Source: Ruminococcaceae bacterium UBA3818
GTDB taxonomy: Bacteria; Bacillota; Clostridia; Oscillospirales; Ruminococcaceae
Assembly (NCBI GenBank): GCA_002369315.1
Contig: DFDW01000021.1
Coordinates: 1-53,582 of the forward strand
Reading direction: 5' to 3'
DNA: 53,582 bases
Positions 8,122 through 17,055 of this stretch are shown piece after piece. The position numbers were made by a program, and so were the translations under genes. Each line of letters begins with the position of its first letter. Positions within the stretch are counted from its first letter, which is position 1. The notes under the pieces were generated by a model. It saw only the letters and a list, made by a program, of their open reading frames with translations, had not been told where the DNA came from and did no database searches.

Positions 8122-9120
8122 TTATTTTTCCTTTTTTCCCTTAGGCGGACGGACGTTTTTCAGCGGGGAACTTTCCGCGGCGTCTTTCAGCTGCTGGCTG
8201 GACGTATGGGTATAAATCTCTGTTGTTCCGAGATTGACATGACCTAACATTTGCTGCAGCACTCGGATATCTACGCCGCCTTGCTGATAAAGCAAGGTGG
8301 CCGCGGTGTGCCGCAGCTTATGCGTAGAAAAACCTTGACCGGATAATCCGGCCTGCTCCAGTGAGCGTTGGATGATTTGCTGCACTCTTCGTGCGGTAAT
8401 GCGGGTTCCGCGGCTTGAAAGAAACAGGGCGTTTTTATCTTTTATGCTTTTTATCTGAGAACGCTCCGTTAAATAATCTTCCAGAGCGTGAATACAGGCA
8501 TCGTTCAAATAAAGAAGACGTTCTTTGTTGCCTTTTCCCAGAACCGTCATTGTTTTTGTGGTAAAATGAATACTGGAAAGGTTCAGACCGACCAATTCAG
8601 AAAGCCGTATCCCGCAATTCAAAAAGAGGGTTACCATACAGTAATCCCGTTGGGGAGAGGAAGAGTCTATATGAGAAAGAAGCTCCAAGCTCTGTTCCAG
8701 CGAAAGGTATTTGGGCAGTGACTTTTTTAAGGCAGGAATTTCCAGTTCCTGGATGGGATTTTCCTCCAAAACATTGGCTTTTGTTGTTAAATATTTGTAA
8801 AACGACCGGAGCGAAGATACTTTTCTTGCTCTGGTTTTTGCGTTATTATCCCGTTCCGTCATGGTATAATTTAAATATTCATATACATCGGAAAGGGTAA
8901 TCGATTGGATAAATTCCAAATCGATATCTGAAATATCAATTTCTTTTAACGGAAGTTTCGGGTCAGAAAATCCTTTGTAAATTTTCATAAAGCAGAAAAA
9001 AGTGTGAAGGTCCGTATAATATGCTTCGACTGTTCTGGAGGAACGACCACGAATCGTTTCCATGTAAAAAAGAAAGTCTCGCAGCAATTGCGGGCAATTT
9101 TTTAAAACAGCGGCGTTCAT
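8122..9120 (-). CDS. Tyrosine recombinase, XerC/XerD type
   Basis: A site-specific DNA recombinase of 332 residues, with an N-terminal SAM-like DNA-binding domain (about 10-112) and a C-terminal catalytic domain. All catalytic residues are visible: R172 (CGIRLSEL), K196 (LGKGNKE), H267 and R270 (THKLRHT), H294 (LGHVNL) and the nucleophile Y303 (EIYTH). Size and the presence of only a Xer core suggest a chromosome dimer resolvase rather than a phage integrase, but XerC, XerD and XerA cannot be told apart here. The ATG at 9120 follows GGAGG; the frame is open 22 codons further upstream without a ribosome-binding site. The gene converges on the ABC permease. Confidence 0.9.
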   Translation of the reverse strand: MNAAVLKNCPQLLRDFLFYMETIRGRSSRTVEAYYTDLHTFFCFMKIYKGFSDPKLPLKEIDISDIDLEFIQSITLSDVYEYLNYTMTERDNNAKTRARKVSSLRSFYKYLTTKANVLEENPIQELEIPALKKSLPKYLSLEQSLELLSHIDSSSPQRDYCMVTLFLNCGIRLSELVGLNLSSIHFTTKTMTVLGKGNKERLLYLNDACIHALEDYLTERSQIKSIKDKNALFLSSRGTRITARRVQQIIQRSLEQAGLSGQGFSTHKLRHTAATLLYQQGGVDIRVLQQMLGHVNLGTTEIYTHTSSQQLKDAAESSPLKNVRPPKGKKEK

Positions 9121-9223
9121 AAAATCCAAAACCTCCATTGGGTTCAATATTACACTTATTATAAAACGACAAAAGGATTTTGGCAAATAAACAAGATAAA
9201 AGGGAAAAGATGAAAACGAAATA

Positions 9224-9259
9224 CTTAATTTCGCTAAATCAAAATTTAGCGAAATTAAG
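9224..9259. promoter_or_regulatory. Perfect 16-bp inverted repeat, possible operator
   Basis: CTTAATTTCGCTAAAT (9224-9239) is repeated in exact inverted form at 9244-9259 with CAAA between. There is no T run after it in either direction, so it is unlikely to be a terminator. It lies between the divergent recombinase and amidohydrolase genes, about 60 bases upstream of the amidohydrolase -35. Confidence 0.6.
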
Positions 9260-9317
9260 GCGAGGGCAAAACAACAAATTATCCAATAGAAAGCTTCTGA
9301 AAAAACTTTTGTTTATC

Positions 9318-9346
9318 TTGTCTTAAGTCGTCTTGTGTGCTATCAT
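9318..9346 (+). promoter_or_regulatory. Sigma-A type promoter of the amidohydrolase gene
   Basis: TTGTCT (9318-9323) and TATCAT (9341-9346) are separated by 17 bases. The ribosome-binding site AAAGGAG is at 9371-9377. Confidence 0.65.
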
Positions 9347-9383
9347 TAATTTGTCCCAATAAAGAATTTTAAAGGAGTTGTTA

Positions 9384-10952
9384 ATGATGGCGGCAGATAT
9401 TTTGCTGTATTCCAAAAATGTTTTTACTGCTAAAACTTTGGAGCCAGCTCCATTGTATGTTGCGGTCAAAGGCGGCCTAATTGCCGGTGTTGGTCCGATT
9501 TCGGAGAAAGATCAATGGATTGACAGTCATACCAAAGTTTATGATTTGGGAGACCGTGTGATTTCTCCCGGCTTTACCGACACCCATTCATTTTTTACCG
9601 GATATGAATTTGGATTTTTGGGCGCCGATTTGACAAATGTTAAATCTCTGGATGAAGCGCTTGATATCATCAAGGATTATGCCGATAAACATCCGCTAAA
9701 GAAAATCGTATTTGGCCATGGAGTCGATTGGGACAACGTAGGCGGAAAAATTCCTGGCCCTGAAGCGCTGGATCGGATTATTTCGGACCGCCCGGTGATT
9801 ATCGTTCACGCAAACAGACGTCAGGCTTGGCTGAATACCATGGCGCTGGAATTTTATCGTATTGATCCGGAACATGTGTTCGCTGAAGGCAACTGGCGCG
9901 CGATGAACGCATATCTTTCTGATGAGGATTTCGTGGTAGATGACTTTGTGGAATACATGAAGCTGCTGAACAGCCGCGGCATTACCACTACCATGGAGAT
10001 GGGATTCGACGAGTTCTATGGTTTTACCAACGTTTTGCGCAAACTGGAAGACGAAGACCGTCTCACCCTTCGTATCGCTTTTATGTCTCAGGCTGTAGCT
10101 GATCTTCCGAATGTTCCTTACGGCGTTTGGGCCAAGAACAACTTCAATAGCGATAAGCTGTTCTTTGACGGCTATAATCTGTATTATCCTGCCAGTGAAC
10201 TGCTGACCGAAGACGGTGAATATCCGGAAGACTTTGGTAAAGAAAAGATTGGCGTCTTCCATGATTTCGATTACGAATCGCTGGAAAAATGGGTTTTGGA
10301 AATTGATCGCGTCGGCCTGCGCAGCACCTTGACTGCCGGCGGCGATGCTTCTGTCCGTCGCATCCTGGATATGTATGATAAGTGCCAAAAGGATGAAAAC
10401 GGTCGTTTGATTAACCGTCAGGGATTTGTTTTCTTCACTTCTGTTATCCATCCGGATGACTTGAAGAGAATGGCTAAAATGGACACGCCTGCTGAAGTTT
10501 GTCTGCAGATGGGCGCTTTTGGCAGTCAGGAAAGACTGGGTGAAATGTCTAAAAAGTATGGAGAATGGCGTATGGATCGCCATAACAACTATCGTGCCAT
10601 GGTTGACGCCGGCGTAAAAATTGGTGCGCAGACGGATTTGCCTTTATTTATCCCGGATGTCGCGCAGTCGATTTATCATTGCGTCAGCGGCCGTTTGGGA
10701 AAAGATAACTCCCCTGCTTATGACGGCAAACATACGATGACAGTAGGCGAAGTGATGCAGGCCTGGACCATCAACAATCAGATCGGCATGGCCCGTGAAG
10801 ATCGCGTAGGAACTCTGGAGGCCGGAAAATGGGCTGATATCGCCGTTCTGGACGGAGATGTCTTCACCGCCTCGATGGAAGAAATGCGGGATATTAAAGT
10901 ATGCCTGACCATCTGTGACGGCAAAGTCGTTTTCTCCACGTTGGATAAATAA
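9384..10952 (+). CDS. Amidohydrolase-family protein (YtcJ-like) with altered metal site
   Basis: The 522-residue protein follows the YtcJ/Amidohydro_3 fold from end to end: an N-terminal beta-sandwich strand region, a PGFTDTH segment (63-68), the barrel, and the C-terminal VGTLEAGKWADIAVLDGD strand. The residues that bind metal in the family look replaced. HxH reads HSF (68-70), the HAIGDRA motif reads TAGGDAS, EHAQ reads TSVIH, and only an aspartate remains in TDLP. It may use another chemistry or be a binding protein; no substrate can be named. AAAGGAG (9371-9377) fits ATG 9384 or 9387, not the TTG at 9378. The gene is monocistronic, with its own promoter and terminator. Confidence 0.82.
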   Translation: MMAADILLYSKNVFTAKTLEPAPLYVAVKGGLIAGVGPISEKDQWIDSHTKVYDLGDRVISPGFTDTHSFFTGYEFGFLGADLTNVKSLDEALDIIKDYADKHPLKKIVFGHGVDWDNVGGKIPGPEALDRIISDRPVIIVHANRRQAWLNTMALEFYRIDPEHVFAEGNWRAMNAYLSDEDFVVDDFVEYMKLLNSRGITTTMEMGFDEFYGFTNVLRKLEDEDRLTLRIAFMSQAVADLPNVPYGVWAKNNFNSDKLFFDGYNLYYPASELLTEDGEYPEDFGKEKIGVFHDFDYESLEKWVLEIDRVGLRSTLTAGGDASVRRILDMYDKCQKDENGRLINRQGFVFFTSVIHPDDLKRMAKMDTPAEVCLQMGAFGSQERLGEMSKKYGEWRMDRHNNYRAMVDAGVKIGAQTDLPLFIPDVAQSIYHCVSGRLGKDNSPAYDGKHTMTVGEVMQAWTINNQIGMAREDRVGTLEAGKWADIAVLDGDVFTASMEEMRDIKVCLTICDGKVVFSTLDK

Positions 10953-10965
10953 AATTTTATATTGA

Positions 10966-11000
10966 AAAAGCCCTTGGCAATGCCAAGGGCTTTTGTTTTT
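10966..11000 (+). terminator. Terminator after the amidohydrolase gene, probably bidirectional
   Basis: A 14-bp inverted repeat (10966-10979 with 10981-10994) forms a hairpin with a small loop, followed by GTTTTT. An A run on the other side could let it also serve the convergent DHHW gene that ends at 11003. Confidence 0.85.
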
Positions 11001-11002
11001 AT

Positions 11003-12133
11003 CTAATATCGCAGTTTTGCAAGGTTTGTATCCGATGAAAAATTCATAAAATTATAAAGAATCAATACATCGTCAAATGAATTTTCCGCTAAAAATTCGC
11101 TCATTTTTACCGGTATAGACCGCAGATCCACAACATAAACCTCGTCATATTGGTAGGTTAAAAAAGGGGAAAATGAGTTTCCGTAAGAGTCTTTTATCAC
11201 CAGAATCCGGCTGGTCTTCCCTTCTTCTTTTCGAAGGTTGTTTTCGCTTTTTATCACCGTTATACCATTGTTACCCCACAAAAAGGCAGCATACTTATCT
11301 CGCTGTTGGAATTTTTCCAAATCATAAAGGCCATTTTTTTCCGTTCCGTCGACCAAAACCTGTGTTACAGGAATGTGATAATAGGTCAAGGTATCCGCAA
11401 CGGCATTATGGGCTTTGGTTTTGGAAAAATACGTCCCGTAAAAATCCGAAACAACCGTTTTGTCAATTGCGTCGAGAGAAACAGGACCCCAGCCTTTGCT
11501 GCTGCAAAAGAAAGAATATCCATAATAGGCGCCCAATGTTGTCCAGTGATGGTCTGTTCGATAAAAAATATATTCATCTTTTTTCTCTTGCAGCGGCGCT
11601 AAAAAATCCAGGGTCTGAACAGAGGGGTGCAGATTGCTGTAAATCTGCTGAGTCAACGCCGCTTGATCCACCTGGCCGGCTCCCAGGGGAACCTTTTCCG
11701 GGTAAACCATATAAGAATTCGGGATAATGCCCATGCAAACATTCAAATCCGGATACATTTCTATAAATTCGTTGACAAATCTTGTATTGGTTTCAATGCG
11801 TTCCATATCTGCACTGGTATAATGCTGAAACATATATCCGTTTTCCCCGTACATAATGCCATTGTTCTCAATTTTTCCCAGCAGGCTTTCCGATAAAGAT
11901 TTCAAAGTGATCCACTGATCCCGCAGAACAAATTGATCGTTGATATAGCTTTCGTATTTTGGAGAAAATTTATTGTTATAAAAGGACGACAATGTAAAAG
12001 TGGGCCTTTGGGCCAATTCCCTGTTTTCCAATTCGGAAAAAGTTTTGTTGTACTGTGAAACATCAAAAATCATGTAGCCAAATAAAAACAGGAAAAAAAG
12101 CCAAATTAACGGGAATTTCAAAATCTTTTTCAT
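11003..12133 (-). CDS. DHHW family protein (AlgJ/AlgX-like O-acetylation partner)
   Basis: This 376-residue protein has an N-terminal membrane anchor (about 8-25) and an extracellular domain with the name-giving RTDHHWT motif (about residues 193-199). A C-terminal VIKDSYGNSFSPFL segment fits the SGNH/AlgX-like serine in DSYGNS. Proteins of this type work with an MBOAT acyltransferase to transfer acetyl groups to a polysaccharide outside the membrane. The MBOAT gene lies directly upstream, 10 bases away on the same strand. The acceptor, wall polymer or exopolysaccharide, is not shown by the sequence. Confidence 0.85.
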   Translation of the reverse strand: MKKILKFPLIWLFFLFLFGYMIFDVSQYNKTFSELENRELAQRPTFTLSSFYNNKFSPKYESYINDQFVLRDQWITLKSLSESLLGKIENNGIMYGENGYMFQHYTSADMERIETNTRFVNEFIEMYPDLNVCMGIIPNSYMVYPEKVPLGAGQVDQAALTQQIYSNLHPSVQTLDFLAPLQEKKDEYIFYRTDHHWTTLGAYYGYSFFCSSKGWGPVSLDAIDKTVVSDFYGTYFSKTKAHNAVADTLTYYHIPVTQVLVDGTEKNGLYDLEKFQQRDKYAAFLWGNNGITVIKSENNLRKEEGKTSRILVIKDSYGNSFSPFLTYQYDEVYVVDLRSIPVKMSEFLAENSFDDVLILYNFMNFSSDTNLAKLRY

Positions 12134-12143
12134 GTTTTCCCTC

Positions 12144-13520
12144 TCAAAATCTAAAGTACAAAAATGGATTGTAAGTGGCGTCTACCAAATAAGCAACAGA
12201 AACAATCAGAATCACGGCCAGAATCAAAAGATTGACAGCTGTCTTCTTCTTCACTTTACCATACCATTTTTCCACCAGTGGGACGGAGCAAAAAATCGCA
12301 ATCAGGAAAGTGATAAAATAATTTCTCAGATAATAAAGCCAATCTGTACCGGATGTGAAAGAAAATAATTTCTGCAGGAAAATGCCCAACTGCGAAAAGT
12401 CTGTGATAGCGAAAAGCGCCCAGCTGAGTACCAGGAAGAAACAAACATAGACATGAGAAAGCACATGGCTTTTTTCCAAATATTTCAGTAAGAACGTTTT
12501 TTCGATTACCAAAAAGACAAAGAAAAACAGTCCCCACAATACAAAATTCCAGCTGGCGCCATGCCAAAAACCCGTGGCCGCCCAAACAATGAAAATGTTA
12601 AAGTACATACGGGGTTTGGAAACCCGATTCCCTCCCAAAGGAATATAGACATATTCCCGGAACCAGGAACTGAGCGTTATATGCCAGCGTCGCCAGAACT
12701 CTGTCATGCTTTTAGCGATGTAAGGGTAATTAAAGTTTTGAGGGAATTCAAATCCAAGCATTTTTCCCATGCCGATTGCCATCAAGGAATAACCGCTGAA
12801 GTCAAAATAAATCTGAAAAGAATAAGCAAGAATGCCCAGCCAAGCCAAAGGCGTGGATATATTGGAAAAACCCAGTTCCTGCACTTGATCCCAAAGGCTC
12901 CCTATGTTGTTGGCAATTAATACTTTTTTTCCAAGGCCAAAAATAAAAAGGGTGATTCCTTCGTTGATTTGTGAAAAGTTGATTTTCCGTTCCCGCAATT
13001 CCCGGCTGATATCAGTGTATTTGACAATCGGGCCAGCAATTAACTGAGGAAACAAGGTAACAAACGCAGCAAAGTTCACAATATTCCGTTCTGCCTTTGT
13101 TTTTCCACGATATACGTCAATGGTATAGGACAGTGTCTGGAACGTGTAAAAACTAATACCCAACGGAAGCGTCAAATGAATGCCGCTGAGATGCGCGCCC
13201 GTGAGCGCATTGATGTTTTCGACAAAAAAGTTTGTATATTTGAAAAAGAACAGCATTCCCAAATTAAAGAGTACAGAAATGCCCATACATATTTTACAGA
13301 TTCCCTTTTTTTCTCTGTTTTTCTCAATTGTCAAAGAGACAATATAGTCTACAAGGACAGAAGCGATCATGATTGGAAAATACTTGACCTCTCCCCACGA
13401 ATAGAAAAATAGGCTGCAAACAACCAATACGGCATTTTTCATTTTTTTGGGGGCCAGATAATAGACAAAAAGTGTAATCGGCAAAAATCGAAATAGAAAA
13501 ATAATGCTACTGAATACCAT
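12144..13520 (-). CDS. MBOAT family O-acyltransferase (AlgI-like)
   Basis: A 458-residue polytopic membrane protein with about ten to twelve helices. It carries the MBOAT signature GFWHGASWNFVLWG with the catalytic histidine, and an upstream conserved EFWRRWHITLSSWFREYVYIPLGG stretch typical of the AlgI/DltB group. The family moves acetyl groups across the membrane for O-acetylation of polymers. The ATG at 13520 follows AAAGGAG (plus-strand 13528-13534) with 6 bases between; the longer open frame upstream lacks such a site. It is the first gene of a two-gene unit with the DHHW protein. The 180 bases upstream hold no promoter I would assert. Confidence 0.9.
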   Translation of the reverse strand: MVFSSIIFLFRFLPITLFVYYLAPKKMKNAVLVVCSLFFYSWGEVKYFPIMIASVLVDYIVSLTIEKNREKKGICKICMGISVLFNLGMLFFFKYTNFFVENINALTGAHLSGIHLTLPLGISFYTFQTLSYTIDVYRGKTKAERNIVNFAAFVTLFPQLIAGPIVKYTDISRELRERKINFSQINEGITLFIFGLGKKVLIANNIGSLWDQVQELGFSNISTPLAWLGILAYSFQIYFDFSGYSLMAIGMGKMLGFEFPQNFNYPYIAKSMTEFWRRWHITLSSWFREYVYIPLGGNRVSKPRMYFNIFIVWAATGFWHGASWNFVLWGLFFFVFLVIEKTFLLKYLEKSHVLSHVYVCFFLVLSWALFAITDFSQLGIFLQKLFSFTSGTDWLYYLRNYFITFLIAIFCSVPLVEKWYGKVKKKTAVNLLILAVILIVSVAYLVDATYNPFLYFRF

Positions 13521-13743
13521 GTCATGCTCCTTTAGAGTACGGCAAATCCACCGCAGAACAACGCCATCCCCAGAATTTTCGAAAGTAGAAACGATTTTTC
13601 GGCTGTTCAATACCGAATTTCTGCTTTTAAGCGCAAATCATTCCATAAAATAAACATTATAAAACCATACTTTGTTACACACGGCATAATCCAGAACAAG
13701 TATGCTTCATCTGATCCGAAATTATGCAGAGAATTCCAAGCAG

Positions 13744-13779
13744 AAAAAAGATACGGACACAGCCGCGCCCGTATCTTTT
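13744..13779 (-). terminator. Terminator of the rpiR-FAD-cmk-plsC-ispH operon
   Basis: On the minus strand an 11-bp stem (plus coordinates 13769-13779 with 13746-13756) is followed by six T. It lies 55 bases after the ispH-S1 stop and ends the five-gene unit. Confidence 0.85.
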
Positions 13780-13833
13780 AAACCAGCTTTCATTGACAGG
13801 CGCGTTATCGCTTCATTACGCCTGCTTTTATTC

Positions 13834-15780
13834 TTATTCCGCTTCCTCAGGCTCCGGCGCGTTCTCGTTTACCGCACGCATGGACAAGCTGACACGTTTT
13901 TTCTCAAAATCGATTTCTGTGATCTTCGCGTCCACTTCGTCTCCAACATTCAGAACATCGGAAACCTTGTTCACTCTTTCAGAAGAGATTTGAGAGATAT
14001 GAATCAAACCGTCAATACCCGGAATGATCTGCGCGAATGCACCAAAAGTAGTGATAGATACAATTTTCACCTTGGTAACGGTACCAACAGGATACTCATT
14101 CTTCAAAATTTCCCACGGATTGTCCTTTTCATTTTTATATCCCAGAGAAATTTTATGTTTTTCGGTGTCAATGTCTTTCACATATACTTCCAGAACATCG
14201 CCCACGTTTACAACCTCAGACGGATGTTTGATGCGGTTCCAAGACAACTCGGAAATATGGATCATGCCGTCAACGCCGCCCAAGTCTACAAAAGCGCCAT
14301 AAGAAGTGAGGGATTTGACAGCGCCGGTGTATTTTTTACCGACTTCAACGGTTTTCCAGAATTCTTCTTCCTGTACCTTTCTCTGCTCTTTCAAAACCGC
14401 TTTCATAGAACCGATAATACGCTTGCGGCCGCGGCCAATTTCTTTGCACTCGAGAATTTTCAAGGAAACATGTTGTTTGACCAGTTCTTCCAGATTTTCC
14501 ACTCTGGACAGGCTCGCCTGAGAAGCGGGAACAAATACCCGCACGCCGTTGGTGGAAACGATCACACCGCCTTTTACAGCTTCGATCACGTTGCCTTCCA
14601 AAATTTCACCGGACTCAGCCGCTTCCTGTACTTTCATCATGCCAGCAATCGCATCCAGACGTTTTTTGGAGAGGACAACAGTTCCTTCCACGTCGTTAAC
14701 GCGAACGACCAGAAGTTCAATTTCGTCGCCGACTTTAACCAGATCTTCAATTTTAGCATTGGGATCATCCGTCAATTCGCTCAGCGGCACATAACCGGTA
14801 TGCTTCGTGCCGATATCTACCTGAACCTCGGTCGGGGTAATACCGACAACGACGCCTGTCTCCTTCTTACCGTTATATGTACTTTTGAAAGACTGATCCA
14901 ACATCTCTCCAAAGCTTAATTCGTCGTTTGTAATAAATTCACTCATGGTTTCTTGTACCTCCTTAATTATGCAAGCCGGAGTCGAAGCGCCGGCAGTAAC
15001 ACCAATCACAGAGCTCGTAGAAAGATCGAGTCGCGGCAATTCACTGGCCTTTTCAATGTGAAATGTTTGACAGTATTGACTACATATTTCAGCCAACTTC
15101 ATGGTGTTGGAGCTGTTTTTGCCCCCGATCACCACCATGACATCCGATTCTTTCGCCAGCACGATCGCTTCCTGCTGCCGCATTTCCGTAGCATTACATA
15201 TTGTATCAAAAATAATTAAGTTTGTATAGACTTTTTTTGCGAAAAATGCAGATTTTCTCCATTCTTGGATATTAAATGTGGTTTGAGCCACTAAAATGGC
15301 GGGCCGACTTGTCCATTCGGGATTCTTTTCCGTCATTTTTCGCAATTCTTCTTCCCTGTTAAAGGCTACCGCGCCAGAGCGGCAGAAACCTACGATTCCT
15401 TCCACTTCCGGGTGCGTTTTGTCCCCCGCAATGAGAATCAAATAACCTTTTTCGCTGTATTCTTTCACGATTTGATGAATTTTTGCAACAAAAGGACAGG
15501 TGGCGTCTACAAAGGGAATATGATGTTCGCACAGATAATCGTACACCGGCTGACCGACACCATGGGAGCGGATGACAACTGTCGTATCCGGAAGAATTTC
15601 TTCCGGCGAGCTGACCGACCGCACCCCCATCGACTCCAGCTGGGACACAATCTGCGGATTATGGATAATCGGTCCGAGCGTAACCGCGTTAGGCGAGTTT
15701 TCTGCCGTATCAAATGCCATTTTAACAGCTCTGTCCACCCCAAAGCAAAATCCTGCTGTTTTCGCTATTTTGATTCGCAC
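13834..15780 (-). CDS. ispH: IspH fused to ribosomal protein S1 domains
   Basis: A 648-residue two-part protein. Residues 1 to about 280 are 4-hydroxy-3-methylbut-2-enyl diphosphate reductase, last step of the MEP isoprenoid pathway, with the three iron-sulfur cysteines C12, C95 and C195 and the H/E residues of THPEVEG. Residues from about 304 carry four S1 RNA-binding repeats in tandem (GYVPLSEL, VFVPASQA, GMIHISELSW, GLIHISQISS are their landmark strands), then an acidic tail. This fusion is known from Clostridia, where it is often annotated as bifunctional IspH/RpsA. The reading frame is continuous, so it is not an assembly join. It overlaps plsC by 16 bases. Confidence 0.96.
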   Translation of the reverse strand: MRIKIAKTAGFCFGVDRAVKMAFDTAENSPNAVTLGPIIHNPQIVSQLESMGVRSVSSPEEILPDTTVVIRSHGVGQPVYDYLCEHHIPFVDATCPFVAKIHQIVKEYSEKGYLILIAGDKTHPEVEGIVGFCRSGAVAFNREEELRKMTEKNPEWTSRPAILVAQTTFNIQEWRKSAFFAKKVYTNLIIFDTICNATEMRQQEAIVLAKESDVMVVIGGKNSSNTMKLAEICSQYCQTFHIEKASELPRLDLSTSSVIGVTAGASTPACIIKEVQETMSEFITNDELSFGEMLDQSFKSTYNGKKETGVVVGITPTEVQVDIGTKHTGYVPLSELTDDPNAKIEDLVKVGDEIELLVVRVNDVEGTVVLSKKRLDAIAGMMKVQEAAESGEILEGNVIEAVKGGVIVSTNGVRVFVPASQASLSRVENLEELVKQHVSLKILECKEIGRGRKRIIGSMKAVLKEQRKVQEEEFWKTVEVGKKYTGAVKSLTSYGAFVDLGGVDGMIHISELSWNRIKHPSEVVNVGDVLEVYVKDIDTEKHKISLGYKNEKDNPWEILKNEYPVGTVTKVKIVSITTFGAFAQIIPGIDGLIHISQISSERVNKVSDVLNVGDEVDAKITEIDFEKKRVSLSMRAVNENAPEPEEAE

Positions 15781-16379
15781 AATCTAGTCTCCTCCAAAAG
15801 CTTTTCCACCTCATCGCGCAGCAAGGCTACCGCAGCCTTGACCTGCTTGGCGGAATTTTCTTCAATTAAGATCCGGCTGTTGGCGATTGGTTTTCCATAC
15901 CGGATGACAACTTTTGACCGGAAGCCTTTTCCCCCATACCAAATCGCTGCCGGAAGAAGATCACCCCCGCTTTGCGAAGCAATTACCGCAGCGCCGGATT
16001 TAAACCGCAGCAACTGGTCATCATGGGATCGCGTCCCTTCCGGAAACAATCCCAATACCCGTCCGCTTTTGACTGTTTCCACTGCTGTTTCAATCGCGCT
16101 TGTATCTCCTTTTCCCCGAGCCACCGGAAAAGCACCCAAATGACGAATGATAAAGCTGACAAACTTGTTTTGAAACAGCTCCATTTTTGCCATATATCGA
16201 ATGGGTTTTTTGATCTTTTGCGCAATCAGTACAGGATCCAAAGCCGAGCGGTGATTGCAGCACAGAATATATCCCCGATCCTGCGGCTGATTTTCCTGGC
16301 CGTAAAACTCGATATGAAACCAAAACCGAAAAATTAAACCTGTCACAGCTTTTCCAAAGTAATAAAACCAATTTGTCAT
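15765..16379 (-). CDS. plsC: 1-acyl-sn-glycerol-3-phosphate acyltransferase
   Basis: Makes phosphatidic acid from lysophosphatidic acid at the membrane. The 204-residue protein has the catalytic NHRSALDP (NHx4D box, about 43-50), a downstream GAFPVARGKGD segment that binds the glycerol phosphate, and FPEGTRS (about 113-119). Length is normal for bacterial PlsC. It overlaps cmk by 4 bases and ispH by 16, so expression is coupled to both. The cmk-plsC-ispH-S1 order is common in clostridial genomes. Confidence 0.94.
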   Translation of the reverse strand: MTNWFYYFGKAVTGLIFRFWFHIEFYGQENQPQDRGYILCCNHRSALDPVLIAQKIKKPIRYMAKMELFQNKFVSFIIRHLGAFPVARGKGDTSAIETAVETVKSGRVLGLFPEGTRSHDDQLLRFKSGAAVIASQSGGDLLPAAIWYGGKGFRSKVVIRYGKPIANSRILIEENSAKQVKAAVALLRDEVEKLLEETRLCESK

Positions 16380-17053
16380 TTTATTCCCTGCCCTATCTTT
16401 TCTTTGATTACCGATAAAACGGCCTGTACCGACTGGTCAAAATCCAAACAGGAGGTATCGACCAATACAGCGTCCGGAGCCCGCCGCAGCGGTGCGACAG
16501 GACGGTTCATATCATTTTCATCCCGCGTTTTTACATCGGCCAAAACTTCGTTGAAATCAGCTGGAATCCCCTTTTCCTGCAGTTCGGCAAAACGGCGCCG
16601 CGCCCTTTCCTCTACAGCGGCTGTTAAGTAAATTTTAACTTGCGCATTGGGCAGAACGACTGTTCCAATATCCCGCCCGTCCATGATAATATGGTTTTCC
16701 CGGGCAATATCCTGCTGCTGAGCAAACAGAAACTGCCGCACTTCGCGGATTGCGGAAACAGCAGAGGCGGCTGCAGAAATCTGCGGCGTCCGGATCTTCC
16801 CAGTAATGTTATTTCCGTTCAGATAAATCTGCTGTTCCCCATTTTCGTAGCCAAAGCGAACCGTAATGCTTCCAAGCCGTTCGCAAACAGCCGAAATATC
16901 AGCCGGGTCAATCTCATTTTCCAGCATATCGTAGGCCACCGCGCGGTATAACGCGCCGGTATCTACATATAAAAACCCGATTTTTTGCGCGACAGCACGG
17001 GAAATCGTACTTTTGCCGGCGCCGGCCGGACCATCGATTGCAACTGCGTACAT
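16376..17053 (-). CDS. cmk: Cytidylate kinase
   Basis: Phosphorylates CMP and dCMP with ATP. The P-loop DGPAGAGKSTISRAVA is at the N-terminus, followed by the CMP-binding DTGALYRAVAYD region, GRDIGTVVLPNA and the lid region RRFAELQEKG. The ATG at 17053 gives 225 residues. A GTG three bases earlier (17056) is also possible and overlaps the TAG stop of the FAD gene. The sequence AAAGGAAG upstream is better spaced for the ATG. Confidence 0.95.
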   Translation of the reverse strand: MYAVAIDGPAGAGKSTISRAVAQKIGFLYVDTGALYRAVAYDMLENEIDPADISAVCERLGSITVRFGYENGEQQIYLNGNNITGKIRTPQISAAASAVSAIREVRQFLFAQQQDIARENHIIMDGRDIGTVVLPNAQVKIYLTAAVEERARRRFAELQEKGIPADFNEVLADVKTRDENDMNRPVAPLRRAPDAVLVDTSCLDFDQSVQAVLSVIKEKIGQGIK

Positions 17054-17055
17054 CA

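Noticed and set aside
9224..9259. The inverted repeat as a dif site for the nearby Xer recombinase
   Set aside because: It is a longer, perfectly symmetrical palindrome with no resemblance to the 28-bp dif pattern of two unequal 11-bp arms around a 6-bp centre.
13702..14919. A 405-codon plus-strand frame opposite the S1 part of ispH
   Set aside because: Shadow of the repetitive S1 coding sequence, with low-complexity Phe/Arg/His content and no start context; it also crosses the operon terminator.
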